This document shows, one piece after another, positions 44,201 through 58,988 of a stretch of 64,000 nucleotides of DNA. The position numbers were made by a program, and so were the translations under genes. The notes beneath the pieces are model-generated. The model ran no database searches. It saw nothing but the letters and a program-made list of their open reading frames with translations, and was not told the DNA's origin. The stretch is from Paramacrobiotus metropolitanus (lineage: Eukaryota > Tardigrada > Eutardigrada > Parachela > Macrobiotidae): the NCBI RefSeq assembly GCF_019649055.1, contig NW_026570225.1, positions 1,736,001 to 1,800,000 on the forward strand, in the 5' to 3' direction. How positions within the stretch are numbered: the stretch's first letter is position 1; the number at the start of each line of letters is the position of its first letter.

Positions 44201-46475
44201 TTAGAAAGAAGGTGAACATGTCTGATTGAGATTACTATTTAGCTCCACAGTATCTCTAACAGATTCTGCATTGATACATGCAGCGCGTCCTCAGTCCTGG
44301 TTTAAATTTTTCCTTAGGAAATTACTGACAAGATGACAATTACTATAAAAATTTCGCGGTTGTCAAAAAACAATTTTCGAACCATCAGTGTCAGTCACTA
44401 GCACTTCACGATATCTACCGGTTTCAAGCAGTCACAAGGATATAAATACGAGTATCTGCAAGTTTGCAACCGTGCAGTATATAAGCAAAGGTCATAAGGT
44501 GGTGGACAATACCTATACACTGTGCGGCATTTAGGTAGTCAGCAGCACATCCATTAAAATAACGAAACACCACATAACTTCCCGCTCGTAATCCGCACAC
44601 CACGTCAAGCAATATTCATACATGGAAAGCATGTTATCACAGCCACTCAATGAGCCGAGAAAATAACCATCTTTCGCCAATCTTTACCTGCCGATTTCCA
44701 TCTCGCCTCTGCACATCTGAATGGTGGTCATAAAACTTGGAGTGCGCATCAACACGATGGCCATTGCGACGCTACGCGAGAGCATAAGAGAAAAACAACA
44801 TTCTGCATTGCGCATAACACGCGATAAAGCAAACAAAAATCCACGTGACTCACCTCACTTGTGGCTGCCGTCGTCGCAGTGGCCGTCTCACCATCGAAAT
44901 ACATAACCTGGCTCTTATGCGTTTCTGTCACCTTCTCATCCGTGACGCTCTGCTTAGTGAACTTCCGCCGACTACTCTCCGTACGCTCTGACACTGATCG
45001 CAGATTACGTGAATAGCGCTGCTGATGATCAGGATGATCGACATTTACACCCTGCAAATTGCATCATCATTAATTCGTATTCAAATCACGACCATCACGA
45101 GAAACTATGGCCTCAAGCGAAGACAAGCACCTCTTCGGTGCGCAGCTCTTCCATTTTGGAGGTCAGTCCAGCCGCGCCCTGTGTGAACTTTTTGGTTTTC
45201 TTGGACACGTATGCAACACCGTTCCGGTGTCCCTGCTCGTACTCTTCGTCGTCGGCATGGCCGTATTCATATTCTTCATCCACACCGCTAGTTCCGTTAT
45301 GGACGCCTGTTCCGTTGACAACAACGGTTTGGTCATCGAAGACGGTAATGGCACCGCTGCGCTGCTCTTCGATAACTTGCTCGTCTTTTATGCGCAACTG
45401 CAGAAGAAGGTATCGACCTCACAATTCAAAGCCAAAATCAGGAAAAGACATTTCATATTTCACTAACTAAGCTAAAGCGGCAAATAACGGCTGTAAAGCC
45501 AACAAATTTCTCTCTTCCCATAATGCTCAGTGATAGCACATGTACGATTGCTGTGACCTAATTATCAAGAATTCAAAGTTTTGTAAGGTTGGCTGAGAGT
45601 ACGAGTACAATAATTTTATGTAGTCGATGCAATCAGCTCAGTATTCTTCACCCATGTTTCAACTTGCCTTTCGCGATCTCTCAGTTCTTCTGGAGCGCTG
45701 GTTAGTTTGAATCTCCCGCAGTTCCCATCCGTCCGGCAGGGTCACCGGCAGATTGCGGGGATCCAGTGGGACTTTATCCGGCTTGCCGCGGATCTTCACC
45801 ACCAAATTCCCATCATCGCCCACCGTGCACTCAATCTTGCCGGCCGCTCCATTACCGTTAACCGGCACTAATTCCGTCTGCGCCGTTACATAGACAATTA
45901 CCATGCATGACAATCAGTTCCGCTGCGCTGATTAAAAGCACGCCAACAGTGCATGTTATTAGCCAATTAAGACTACAGAGTAAACGTACACTGGTCGTTC
46001 CGTTGGTGTGAGTCGTGTCGGCGGGACCGTTTGAGTCACGAGGAGTCTCCTCGCTGTATGTGTACACGTACTCGATGGGAGCGTTCTTGTCGTCTCCCGA
46101 GTAACGATAGAAATCGCGGCGGGTACGCTTTTCTGTAAATTTCATGTCGTTGAAGTACAGTACACGTCTAAACGATCCATGCATGTAATGATATACGTAA
46201 TAATTTCGAAATAAAAATTCGTTTTACCATGTTTTGAAGATGTCTTCTGTTTCACCTGCGCGCGAATAAAATAAAACAAGAGTTAAAATATTACATTATA
46301 GTACTTCGTAAGTGGAAATATCAGCCAATAATAATGCTTTAACAATCAGAATAATTTCCACCTCCAGAACCGGCTCCCGCGGATTTCGTCCTCCGGAGCG
46401 CGAAGACGGACGCGGCACAATAGTTGTGGTCTGGTCATTCTGGTTAGTGCCACCGGAAGTGTCCGCTATCACCAT
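32278..46475 (-). CDS. Repeat-module protein, proximal half (gene A), about 2,590 aa or more
   Basis: Eighteen exons chain in phase: 46475-46362, 46255-46228, 46132-45990, 45877-45668, 45397-45131, 45051-44854, 43631-43128, 42451-41093, 39448-39328, 38839-38730, 38651-38533, 38179-36444, 36377-36262, 36202-35506, 35338-35223, 35128-34463, 34076-33444, 32988-32356. The start MVIADTSGGTNQ follows an in-frame stop. N-terminal to C-terminal it has an acidic Tyr/Arg-rich half with 53-residue E-E-Y-Y-R-V repeats (residues about 489-941), a block of E-K-V-T-F/D-V-S-L-T-L-G repeats and E-P-V-P-E-Y repeats (about 1058-1636), then three of the 200-residue modules. At the last exon either a GTAAGT donor (after 32356) is used to join the module exon at 31239, or translation reads on through a hydrophobic tail (NLFCLLLIFYFGVTSYFYL) to a stop at 32278, with AATAAA just beyond on the minus strand. 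No known domain is recognised; it is probably a large, mostly disordered scaffold or cytoskeletal protein (inference from composition only). Confidence 0.7.
32356..32988 (-). repeat. Repeat module 3 (211 codons)
   Basis: Phase-0 exon, the same length as module 2. Signature TGTYGFLYLTHVDHK, then PPLTREQIEQLVVATDLVF and PPLTAQQQVEILSGKEEI. It ends at a GTAAGT donor. This is the last module before the internal ATG exon at 31493, and the point where one gene may end or continue. Confidence 0.88.
33444..34076 (-). repeat. Repeat module 2 (211 codons)
   Basis: Phase-0 exon with signature LGTYGFLYVTHVQPA, helix SIDLDVQQVLLSAVSHIQ and six repeats, for example PALTMEQEQQLITTASEVF and PPLTVTQQRRLLDVLTEIR. 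Repeats 3 and 5 are 18 residues, and repeat 5 has lost the prolines (ITEHQEKMLLRASTRIV). Confidence 0.9.
34463..35128 (-). repeat. Repeat module 1 (222 codons)
   Basis: Phase-0 exon. The signature VATYGFLYIATLEPK is followed by the helix LNYIELDVQQVLLAAFSEIQ. Six perfect 19-residue repeats follow: PPLTITQQEQLLTATAEVF, PPLTEGQQQSLLNAMVEIV, PPLTPQQQYQLLTGAEEVV, PALTREQHVQLSIATAEIV, PTFTVEQQRQVVRASVEIV, PPLAPEQQRQLLSAIAEVF. This is the most regular module. Each repeat looks like one helix capped by Leu-Thr and ended by proline. Confidence 0.9.
35223..35338 (-). other. 116-nt linker exon, second copy (H-H-T-E motif)
   Basis: Duplicate of the 36377-36262 exon: same length, same intron phases, shared T-HHTE-L/V start. 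It sits directly before the first full 19-residue-repeat module, so the duplicated block was probably linker plus signature exon. Confidence 0.75.
35506..36202 (-). other. Signature exon without 19-residue repeats (ancestral or degenerate module)
   Basis: The exon begins VKGPPPAKLPPTSGRVEKHV, then PEPTGQPLPHSLGTYGYVYQ, which matches the openings of modules 1 and 2 (EPTGKPLPKSVATYGFLY; PTGQTLPKELGTYGFLY). After the signature it lacks the P-P-L-T repeats and instead has an acidic and Lys-rich segment ending LKNQISEMIRKIIAEG. It is either a module that lost its repeats or the parent form from which the repeat modules arose. Confidence 0.65.
36262..36377 (-). other. 116-nt linker exon, first copy (H-H-T-E motif)
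   Basis: This exon is 116 nt, phase 1 in and phase 0 out, and encodes ATEAHHTEVDLVPIPKRIYE followed by a charged tail. The exon at 35338-35223 has exactly the same length and phases and begins AVPTHHTELGLTAEEEERW. The shared HHTE and geometry indicate an exon duplication. Each copy precedes an exon that opens with a Pro-rich linker and the G-x-Y-G signature. Confidence 0.75.
36444..38179 (-). repeat. Exon with two further protein repeat families
   Basis: This 1,736-bp exon first carries seven units of about 26-34 residues built as EKVTFHEDREVTRDVSLTLG (variants EKITFEETRERLHDVSLTLG, DKFVFDEIREAPRRDVSVKL, YKFHFEEEIKREHDVNFVIG). The alternating pattern suggests a short beta-strand after each charged segment. 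Three units of about 50 residues follow, with EPVPEYSQHYEEDTRLEELR, then ITPSPAPLREETVT, then VREDVR. These families are distinct from the Tyr repeats upstream and the 19-residue repeats downstream. Confidence 0.85.
41093..42451 (-). repeat. Array of about 53-residue E-E-Y-Y-R-V protein repeats in one exon
   Basis: A single 1,359-bp, phase-0 exon (453 codons) encodes about nine degenerate units. Each ends in a line such as NIEETNVEEYYRVRP, with variants SEDYYRIHP, VEDRYRFPP, IEEYYRVAP, TEDYYRILP and IEEYHRVRV. Two adjacent units are exactly 53 residues apart. Between the tyrosine motifs the sequence is Thr/Glu/Arg-rich and predicted disordered. Two more units lie in the preceding exon (43631-43128: VEDKYRYHPDD and TEEDYYRVQPG), so the array crosses an intron. 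Confidence 0.85.
45667..45668 (-). other. GC-AG intron donor in gene A
   Basis: The exon ending RSRRTERSRK is followed by GCAAGT rather than GTAAGT; reading on would soon meet a stop. Splicing at AG|GCAAGT to the acceptor before 45397 keeps phase 0. The strong AG|GCAAGT context is the usual one for GC-AG introns. Confidence 0.7.
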
Positions 46476-48892
46476 GATCTCACAGTCAGTGGTATGGATA
46501 TCACAACGGTGTTCACAACTGCAGTTGCATTATCCTGAAATACGCAGCCAGACTTCATTGATGTCAAGGATCATAAAAACGAAAAGCGCATAGATAAAAC
46601 TCGGTGGGTAAAGCAAAGGTTTTTCGGACGAAAAGTGAAACAATTTTTAGAATTGAGTGATTGTGCTATTCGAAACTGGAACTGCGATTACAATACGGAA
46701 ATGCATCACTGCAGTGCATCTTGACCACATGGCACCGGCAACGACTGACCAGTCATGCTGAACTTTGCGTACTCAACGCATTTAATCCAAGTTCCGTGCT
46801 TTTTCCTTCCTATGAGAAATCCGCGGTGGCGGCTGTTAATGCAACTGCGATGCATTTTATTGTACGCATGACCGCTTTGCTTTTTTCGTCTTGGCTAAAT
46901 TGGTTTAGAGCCATTGTTTTTACAGCTGCTTATACATATGGTACAAGTTTACAAGACAACACCAATATTCTATACTGCACTCGTACTCAAACGTAAATCA
47001 TATTATTGTACGCTGTTTAATAGGGCAGGCACGAGGCAGTAGGAAGACGTGTCTAACTTGTCAGGCATACATAATCGTGGTTTGGCTATTATAAAAGCAC
47101 GTGGAAATAGTGCTACCTTCTATTAAAGTTATTTCAAAATTTGTGAATTTTCATATGTTAGACTACAACTGATTTCGGAAGCACAAGGGTGCAGGTCCCC
47201 TAGCGGCGCCAGTTTTTCGGCAGGAATTTGTGGTGCGCATGAAGTCAGATCTGACATTACGAGTACTACTACGTTAGTAAGAACATTGAGGTGCTTGCCT
47301 TCCTCGAGCTCTGTACAGATAGTTCATCAACAAATTTTCTTTACAATAATCGAATGCTAATGAATTGGCTATGTGTAGCCTGCTATCCGAAAGAACAACA
47401 AAACAGCGAAAGAACGAATCTGATATCGCCTACTTGAACTTACATAGTGTTTTATGACTAACCATAAGCTATACAGTATACATATAGATATATTGTAGAA
47501 AATAGCGAAGAGCTACAGTACTGCAGTGCTAATTCGTATCGGGGTATTTAACTCATCATCAGATGACAAGTAAATCTCGCAGTTCTTTCACTTAATAATT
47601 GTCCACGATCTGAACACTTACATATCGTAAAAAAAGTATGACAATTTGAGGCTACTTATAGAACCTTATAAAACTATGTATGGAGAGCAGCTCGCTTATT
47701 GTGAATAATAAAATGATAACCTTTACATAAAATTAAATTATTGACCACCATGTACTTTATAGAAATTTTTACTTTTAACAATTTTTTAGAATACTGGGTA
47801 TTGCATAGATGGACACGTTATGTGTAAAAAATAAAGAAACTAGTATCTCGGTTTTCTTACAAACAACTGCTATGTACAAACAACTGTAAATACAGTTTTT
47901 TTGTCACAAAACTGCATTTGTTACGAAGCTGTCATGTTGCGAACAACAGCTAAAACGCGGACATTTTTAGCACTGTTCTACAAAGTTCAACAGTTACAAA
48001 GCAAAGGGAAATCCACTCGCCAATGCAAATTTTATGACAAGATTTTGTAAAAAGGCTCGATCGCGATGAACTAAAAACGTTAATAATCAGATAAGGATAA
48101 CCATGACAAAATTGTTTACCTTTGATCACACCAAAAATCGTCACAGATTCATCCCAGACTCCCAGCGAAATGAAAATATCCAGTAAGCCACGTTCCTACA
48201 GTATGTAATACTTAAAAGTAGGCAAGTATCCGACTCTCCCAGCACCCCATACGCCGCAACCAAAAATGTGCGTTTCGCTAATTTACGAAACAAAGGTGTT
48301 CTTTTGGCATACAACCAAAGAGATGCGAATCTTAATGAGTTTGGTGGACATAACCAGCGACACATAACAACCGAACGGCTGGTTAGCGTCAAAAACTCGA
48401 ACTCAACCCAGCCAGCGAATCTCTCCTTTTGTGGAAAGTGAAGACGATGAGTAATCAACAAAGATCATACACTTTTTCTCATATGTATTCAATTCAACCC
48501 GCAGAATTCTATGGAAGCAAAGCTACGTACAATGCACTGAAGCAAAGTCGCCTCGGGCGCGATACTTGTGTGTATCGTATTTCTTATGAGACATTGCGTA
48601 TCACGCTCATTTACAACCGACTAGCAAACACACATAAATTCATCACCACACACCGCCAAAAACGATGTAAAAGGCACAAAATGGTCGTTAAATCACTTCA
48701 ACCACCAAGAGTTTCAAAGAAGCACTAAAGGATACATACTTCGAAGAACAGCAAGCTCCAGCAGTGTTCGCATTTTTCTTCATTTCGAAGATCCTGCGTA
48801 CCTCCTCGTCCTGTCGGCGATCGTCTGCGCACTCCCATATCACAGATCTCATTGCATGTTTGGTCTTCTCCTTTGGACTTAGTACGGTCCTT
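46476..48892. other. Intergenic region between two minus-strand genes, no gene seen
   Basis: It contains the 5' flank of gene A and the 3' flank of the twin-CX9C gene. The only coding-like stretch is minus-strand 48920-48750 (reading VLSPKEKTKHAMRSVIWECA), which could be an alternative 3' exon of the twin-CX9C gene. The rest is AT-rich without exons I can support. Confidence 0.45.
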
Positions 48893-50194
48893 TCATAATG
48901 ATTTATCTTTTTCTTCCTTTTCGCGACTCCGAGCCAAAGGGCTACGAAACGAGAATGAGGACTGTTTCACAGTGCTCTTGTATGTATACGACGCTATCCA
49001 TACATTTTAGCGACTGATTTCTTACATTCCTCCCAAGTGGCACAAGCAGATATTAAAATTTACAAAAGATTTCCGTGGAAGAATACCTGGTTTTGAAGAG
49101 GTTGTTAATGGTATTTGGCAGCGGCAAAGCCCAATCAGCCGGCGCCTCCGAGCGTTGCTCCCATACATCGTTGCTTACAGCATTCAGGGTGCGTTTCGCT
49201 ACTCGCGCTTTTTCATGCTGCACGACCCTCTTCTACAAAAATTCCGATGTATATTATTAAAATATTATGCACCATGCATAATTTGTATGGTTCTCACACA
49301 ACAAAAAAATGTTCCACCACTTTCTAACATTCAGCAAAAATCAAGAAAACATGTACGGCAGGTTCCCAAATGTTAATGTATAACCAGAAAACGTTGAAAA
49401 ATTTATCGCAACGATGTCTGAAAAAATTGTAACAAGTGCTTCACTAACTTTACTGCAAACTAACAGCTATGTACAATGGTTATTATTAAATACGAGGAGT
49501 AGGCATTTACAGTGATTTACTGTAAGCATTCATTTTAGCGAAAAGGATGATAAGCTGCCGTGTGTCACTTGAAATTACACATAACACTGAACAACAACAA
49601 ATTAACGTAAGCTGAAGAACTTTACAATGCCTGTGCAGGTTTATTCACCCGCTACAGGAAACACAAGTTCACAGTCCAAACATGTGCTCGGTACTTGGCA
49701 GTGCTTACCAGAGCGGCCTGATCCATCTTTTTGAACCACTGCAAGCAGTCCTTGAAGTCATCTTTCCACTCTTCGCACGAGAACGTCTCTCCCGTGGTAA
49801 ACAACTGATGAAACCTTCCTCGGATCGCTGAAACAGTTCAGTATCAACACGGGCTCTCGCGTGAGGTGGCTGCGCATCTTACATTTGCACTCTCGGTATT
49901 CGTCGCGGTACATTTCGCAATCGCGAACCTGAAAAGAACTCGATAAACGCGCTGTCTCAGTATTTGCGGCGCATCAAGTTATTGGTAAATGGTACGTATT
50001 AAGTCCGTATTGCTACCGTTAAATTATCCCTGATCTATTACAATGTACGACGCTCACATCACCGAAGTTACGTCCAAGGTTCAATAACAAACTCTTCTTA
50101 TAAGGAGAAAGTCACAAAGGCATTCAATATCTCCAAAAATGTAGAAATGTTTTACCATCCAAGAATTGGGCTCCTCATCCTCCGTTTGGCTCAT
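48893..50194 (-). CDS. Twin-CX9C protein of the C22orf39/PANTS (UPF0545) type
   Basis: Exons: 50194-50156 (MSQTEDEEPNSWM), 49928-49883, 49827-49709, and a terminal exon probably starting at about 48961 or 48951. The core has two CX9C motifs, CEMYRDEYREC and CEEWKDDFKDC, separated by a stretch with RFHQLFTTGE. These are the hallmarks of the C22orf39 family (synaptic plasticity regulator PANTS in vertebrates), which forms a CHCH-like helical hairpin with paired cysteines. The first three exons are in phase and confident. The 3' end is not: the acceptor at 48961 gives a tail ending REKEEKDKSL, the stronger polypyrimidine acceptor at 48951 gives a 12-residue tail, and a different frame contains a longer VIWECADDRRQDEE stretch. 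Expected length is about 80-110 aa. Confidence 0.72.
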
Positions 50195-50705
50195 GGCATC
50201 GGCTTCGACGAAACAGATATTTTTCCGAATGATGACAGAAACGAAAAACGTTAGGAACTGATTTAACCTGATTTAACTTCTGGAAGCAACAACATTTGAG
50301 TATTACAGAATTAATCGTAAGCGGTAAGCAATCACAAAATAATAAAAATAAATAAAAGGACTTCTGTATCGTATTGTACATTTGCAATCTGTTTAGAGCG
50401 CAGCTGCAATAAGCCTTCGTCAAAGAGAACAAATTTGTGTGCTGCCTCAAAGTGGCAACAGAATACAGCAGTATTGCAGTCGAACAGAAGAGTATCGTAT
50501 AGTAAGTTGTTCCTTCGCTTCCTTGCCAGCACACTAGAAACTGGGAAGAATTATTTTTATTTTTTGCCCAGTTATTACCAACACATAAAAATTTGCCATC
50601 TGTATTTTTCTCTTGGATGCAAGATTTTTTTATGCGTTAATCTATTTTCCATTTTTTGGCAGTACAGTTTTGCACCCAATTTTTCACACGTATATTGTTT
50701 TTCTA

Positions 50706-53700
50706 ATGGAAGCGAACGGGAGGAGGCCTACGGCTCCCGGCATACCAGCCCGGCAGTGGGATGGGACACCGAATAGACCGCCAGCATCCACACCTCCTCC
50801 ATCTTTAAGGAATGCCGCTGTGCCGACGCCACGAGAAGATGAAACAAAACCGGTGGATAAGCGAGCGCCACGGCTAGTGCTCATTGACCCCAACATCGGG
50901 CTCCCTTCGAGAGATCCTAATCCGGATGAGCCCACAGGAATATGGTACACACTGAGGAAATCTATTCGAGGTAGGAAACTAGGTAAAAGCGCTCGATAAA
51001 CTTTCAGTTAACACGTGATTCTAGCGTTCTGGGCTACGCGAGAAACCGAAGCAACCGTCACCAACCGGGAAGCATACGTGAGAACGACCTTACGCGAGCT
51101 ATTCGTCTATGTCTTGTTCCTTGCGTGCATTATGATGAGTACGTTATGAGCTAATGTTTATTCGAAAACTTTACTGTGCGTTAAAAAAATTGATGGTCAG
51201 GGGGACTCACATATCGGCTGTTTTATTTAGTGACCTTTGGCGCGACTGATTCTTCTATGTTCTACCTGCATCGAGCAATGGAATTATCGTTCGTAGAAAC
51301 CTCCCCGAGACCCTTCACTCAGCTGGTTTCGTTCAACGATGTTTACGAGGTGCTGTTTTGCAATACTGTTTAGCACATTGCAGTACCCGCAGCATATATG
51401 TAGATGTACAATATTGTACATGCATTACGCTACGTACCCACATTTACACACGTTTGCTTTATCTGGCATTAAGCATGTGGGATATTTTCCCAAGAACGAT
51501 AAAACTATACTCTTTTGTTAAATTTTAGTATTACGAAGTCTCCTTAATAAATGGATTATTTTGGGAAGATTTGATGGAACTCCCTAAGCCCAATCGCTCA
51601 GACATACCGGACATTTTGTAAGTTTTCCAATACCCACTTTGTACCGGTGCAAAAAATTGTGTCGTTTTCAGATTTTCGCCAGAGTTCCAGAATATGACAG
51701 ATTTTGATCCCCACGCGAATTTTATCTTTTACCACAACAAAATGTTGGGTGTGCCAAGGATGCGGCAACTGCGAGTTCGCAATGGAAGCTGCGGAATTCC
51801 GGAACAATTTCAAAGCTTTATATATTCTTGTTTTAATCACTTCACAAAGTCGGCTGAGGATCAACTTCCATTCGGCGGAGCGAACGTAACGTATGTACAC
51901 ATGAAGTAACTGCCCGCATACGCATTGATATATCCTAGATTTAAATTACCGGATCCTGTACAGACTCTGTACAGCACATTATGGACAAATAGGATTAGTG
52001 TGAATTTAGCCAGATTTTTAGATGGACCTATACACCAATGTCAAACTCTTCGCTCGCTGCGCATTGGGGAAAAATCTGCACTTACCATGACGGTGGATTT
52101 ATACAAAATCTCAATTTAACGAAAAACGCAACTGTAAATATCATAAAACAAATGCGTCAACATCGGTGGCTGAGCGAAGGCACCCGGGCAGTTTTCATTG
52201 ACCTTTCCACATACAACGCAAATCTCAATTTATTCGCCATCATTCGGTAGGGAATGCTAATTCGTAGCATGATACTGAAGTTCTCCGATCAGTTTACCAG
52301 TTGTTCAGTTCATTAATAGCATAAGATATACGACGTTAATTCCTAGATTGGTAACAGAATTTCCGGCGACCGGTGGTCTGGTCAATTCCGCAGACATTCG
52401 CGTGAGCAAGTTCATCAAATACGTGGACAATTGGGATTATGTTGTGCTGTTATTCGAGGGGCTATTTATTGTGTTTGTGCTGTATTATGTTGGTGAGGAA
52501 ACAGTGGAATTGTTGACCTTAAGACATCATTACTTCCGCTCGTTCTGGAATGTGTTGGATCTCATTGTTTTGGCCATCTCCATCTGCTGCATTGCATTCG
52601 AAATCCAGCGTTACATGATGGTAAGTGTTCAGCAGCTTCATTAACAATAAGGAGTAAATTATTATTTAACTTATTAATTTTTATATGTATGGTATCATAT
52701 TACCGTCTGATAGTTAAAAATTTTGAAACTGTTGATGGTGATTGTACAGAGTACAGTAGACGATCGTGCATAATGACACTCTGCAACTGTGTTGTTGCAG
52801 TTACCGCTTTTACCGACCGTATTACGTACGAACAGTTACCGATGTGAATATATATGAATGTCTTTACCATATACCTGATCTTTTAGGTAGAAGAATTTCT
52901 TGGCACGCTTCTCAGCAAACGGAATGAATTCGTTGACTTTCAATATTTAAGTTTTTACCATGCGTGCCTTAATAACGCCTTTGCCGTTTTGGGATTTCTT
53001 GCCTGGATCAAGGTATGTTTTACCAACGCCTTACTTATTGCACTGTGAACAAGATAAATAGTTATATAGACTATATTTCTTGTTGACCGGTTCTCTCTGC
53101 TTATTTGCAGCTGTTTAAGTATCTCAGTTTTAACAAAACCATGATGCAGTTGAGCTATACCTTGTCGAAGGCGGCCAAAGACATTTTCAACTTCGCCATA
53201 ATGTTTTTCATCGTATTCTTCTCCTTTGCGCAGCTAGGGTACTTCATGTTTGGAACACAGGTACGGCACATAATTAAATTTTGTTTGTCGGCACCGGGAA
53301 ATTCGCGATGGTTTCCGAGTAGTGTGCGTGTACAAACCTTCAAGAAATATATGTATTGTATTATAATCGCAAAGCAGTAATACTGTACTGTATGTGTATA
53401 GCATCTACTGCATTACCGTACAGATTAACGCCTGATTTTGGTTGATATCTGTTTTAAAAACTGCACAATGTACATAAATCACGAAGATAGTACAACACAA
53501 CGATAGTACAACGGCTGGGATTTGCTAGCATTGCTTTGATTTCTGCTAAAGAAATCAAAGGATTGCTAGCATTTCTTTGATTTTCTTCTTTTTTATATTC
53601 AGCTGGAAGGATACAGCGATATTGGCAGTGCAGCCATGACCTTACTTCGAGTGATTCTGGGTGACTTTGATTTCGACCAACTGCAGAACGCTAACAGCGT

Positions 53701-54755
53701 TTTAGGACCGATATTCTTCTTTACCTACATCTTCTTCGTCTTTTTCGTGCTGTTCAACATGTTTCTGGCCATCATCAACGAGACCTACGCGGCCGTCAAA
53801 GAAGATCTGGCTACGCGTAGAAGTGATTTTGATATTGGCGAATATATCAAGAAAGGATTCGACCGAATTCTGCGTAAGCTTAACTGGAAATCGTTGAGGA
53901 AAAAAAAGCAAGAAGAACTTTTAGTCCATGATAAAGTCCTGAAACAGAAAGCCCTGGATGAATTGGCCCGCTGGCAGGACGACCTGAAGAACAGGGGATA
54001 CACCGAAGAAGAAATCAAGACCGTTTTCGGCAACAGTGCGCTACTTCCGGGACAGGTGGGCTGCTTCCTAACGTTTCCCCTGGGCCTTACAATTAGTGAT
54101 TTTTGTGTTAGATACCGGCGCTTTACAGACTATTGTGCTACTAACATTATAAAACTGTGCCGCGAATTTTAGGAAGAATACGAAACAATCGGAGGGATCG
54201 ATGCCGCGAAGTTCAATGAGTGCGGGCAAGACATAGCAAATCTTTATTAGGACCAAGATATTTTTGCTGCATTCATAAATTAATTACAGAATGGAAAAGC
54301 GAATGCAAAAAATCGAAAGCGCTCTTAAAGCCATCATTGGGCATTTCGATGCAGCGCTCAACAAGCTGGACATGATGGAAAGAGCTAAACTGAACAGAGC
54401 AAAGAAAATGGACGCTATCATTGACCACCTGGACGAGGTACTGCTACTGCATGCTGCATGCACGTTTTTCTGTCAATCCCATCATTAATGTAAAATAAGT
54501 ACTAAATAAACGGTTTGTAACAGAAGTAATAGCCCGACGTTTTTTACATTTACTGAACACATTTATTGAATGTGCAATACTTACGAGCACATCCAGAATT
54601 TATAAAAACCAAATTTATGGTATCATGAAAATTAATTGAGTTGAAGTTGTTTGCAAATTCAACAGGGAGAGTTCGTTACAAATGAACGTAAGGAAGAGCT
54701 AACAGCTCAAGATATCCAGAAGCGTCGTAACCGGAAACGATCGTCAAGACCTTAA
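50706..54755 (+). CDS. PKD2: Polycystin-2 (TRPP-family cation channel), 774 aa
   Basis: Thirteen exons in phase: 50706-50970, 51025-51138, 51231-51349, 51529-51617, 51672-51890, 52022-52246, 52347-52620, 52887-53012, 53111-53260, 53603-54055, 54173-54225, 54290-54437, 54666-54755. S1 is [16 protein letters not shown] (about residues 111-126). The polycystin (TOP) extracellular domain has [17 protein letters not shown] with its conserved cysteine pair, and [18 protein letters not shown]2-S5 follow (for example [37 protein letters not shown]). The pore helix and filter are [11 protein letters not shown], and S6 is [19 protein letters not shown]-terminal coiled coil ([20 protein letters not shown]) aligns with the trimerisation helix. 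Polycystin-2 is a calcium-permeable channel of cilia and ER. The usual EF-hand loop is not recognisable. Exon 11 ends at a GC donor (TGCGG|GCAAGA), required to avoid a stop. Confidence 0.95.
54226..54227 (+). other. GC-AG intron donor in PKD2
   Basis: The exon at 54173-54225 would run into an in-frame TAG at 54248-54250. Splicing at CGG|GCAAGA leaves two bases that combine with the first base of the exon at 54290 to give Gly, and the frame then enters the conserved [15 protein letters not shown] coiled coil. The phase fit supports a GC-AG intron. Confidence 0.7.
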
Positions 54756-55265
54756 GGTATGGAAACAACACTTTTCTGATAATCATCACAATGTTCAGTC
54801 TTCAGGTGCTTTAAAAGGGTGCATGGACATTTTTGAACAAGTACGCACAAAATTCTGAACGCAGGTTACACTACTTTTTTTGCAAAACTGCAGGAGCGGA
54901 CCTAACCGGGAAACCACTGCCTTGCTCGCAAGGACCAACCTTAATCAATCAAGCAGCCATCTGAATAAGTATTTGCAACTACAGTCAAGGAAGTGCTGCG
55001 TTGCTGGAAAGTGTGAAAGATTCATATCGTGTGAACTGTTGAGTACCTGCCTACCATCCGCCCCAACAGCAAAGATGCCAATGTTTTCTTTTTATAGCAG
55101 AATAATTATTATGAATTAAGAAATTAACTAACGCAATAAAAAAGATTACGACGAACAAAGCGACAATACGGAACGACAACTACATTTTTTTAGCCTTTAA
55201 GCACAAAATTAAGCGAACCAAAGATGAAATATTAATCGATCGCACAAAATCCCACTTAACACAAT
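54756..55265. other. Tail-to-tail intergenic region of PKD2 and eEF2
   Basis: It holds both 3' UTRs in 510 bp. An AATAAA at about 55134-55139 can serve PKD2, about 380 bp after its stop. No further gene is seen. Confidence 0.5.
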
Positions 55266-58988
<3,723 letters not shown>

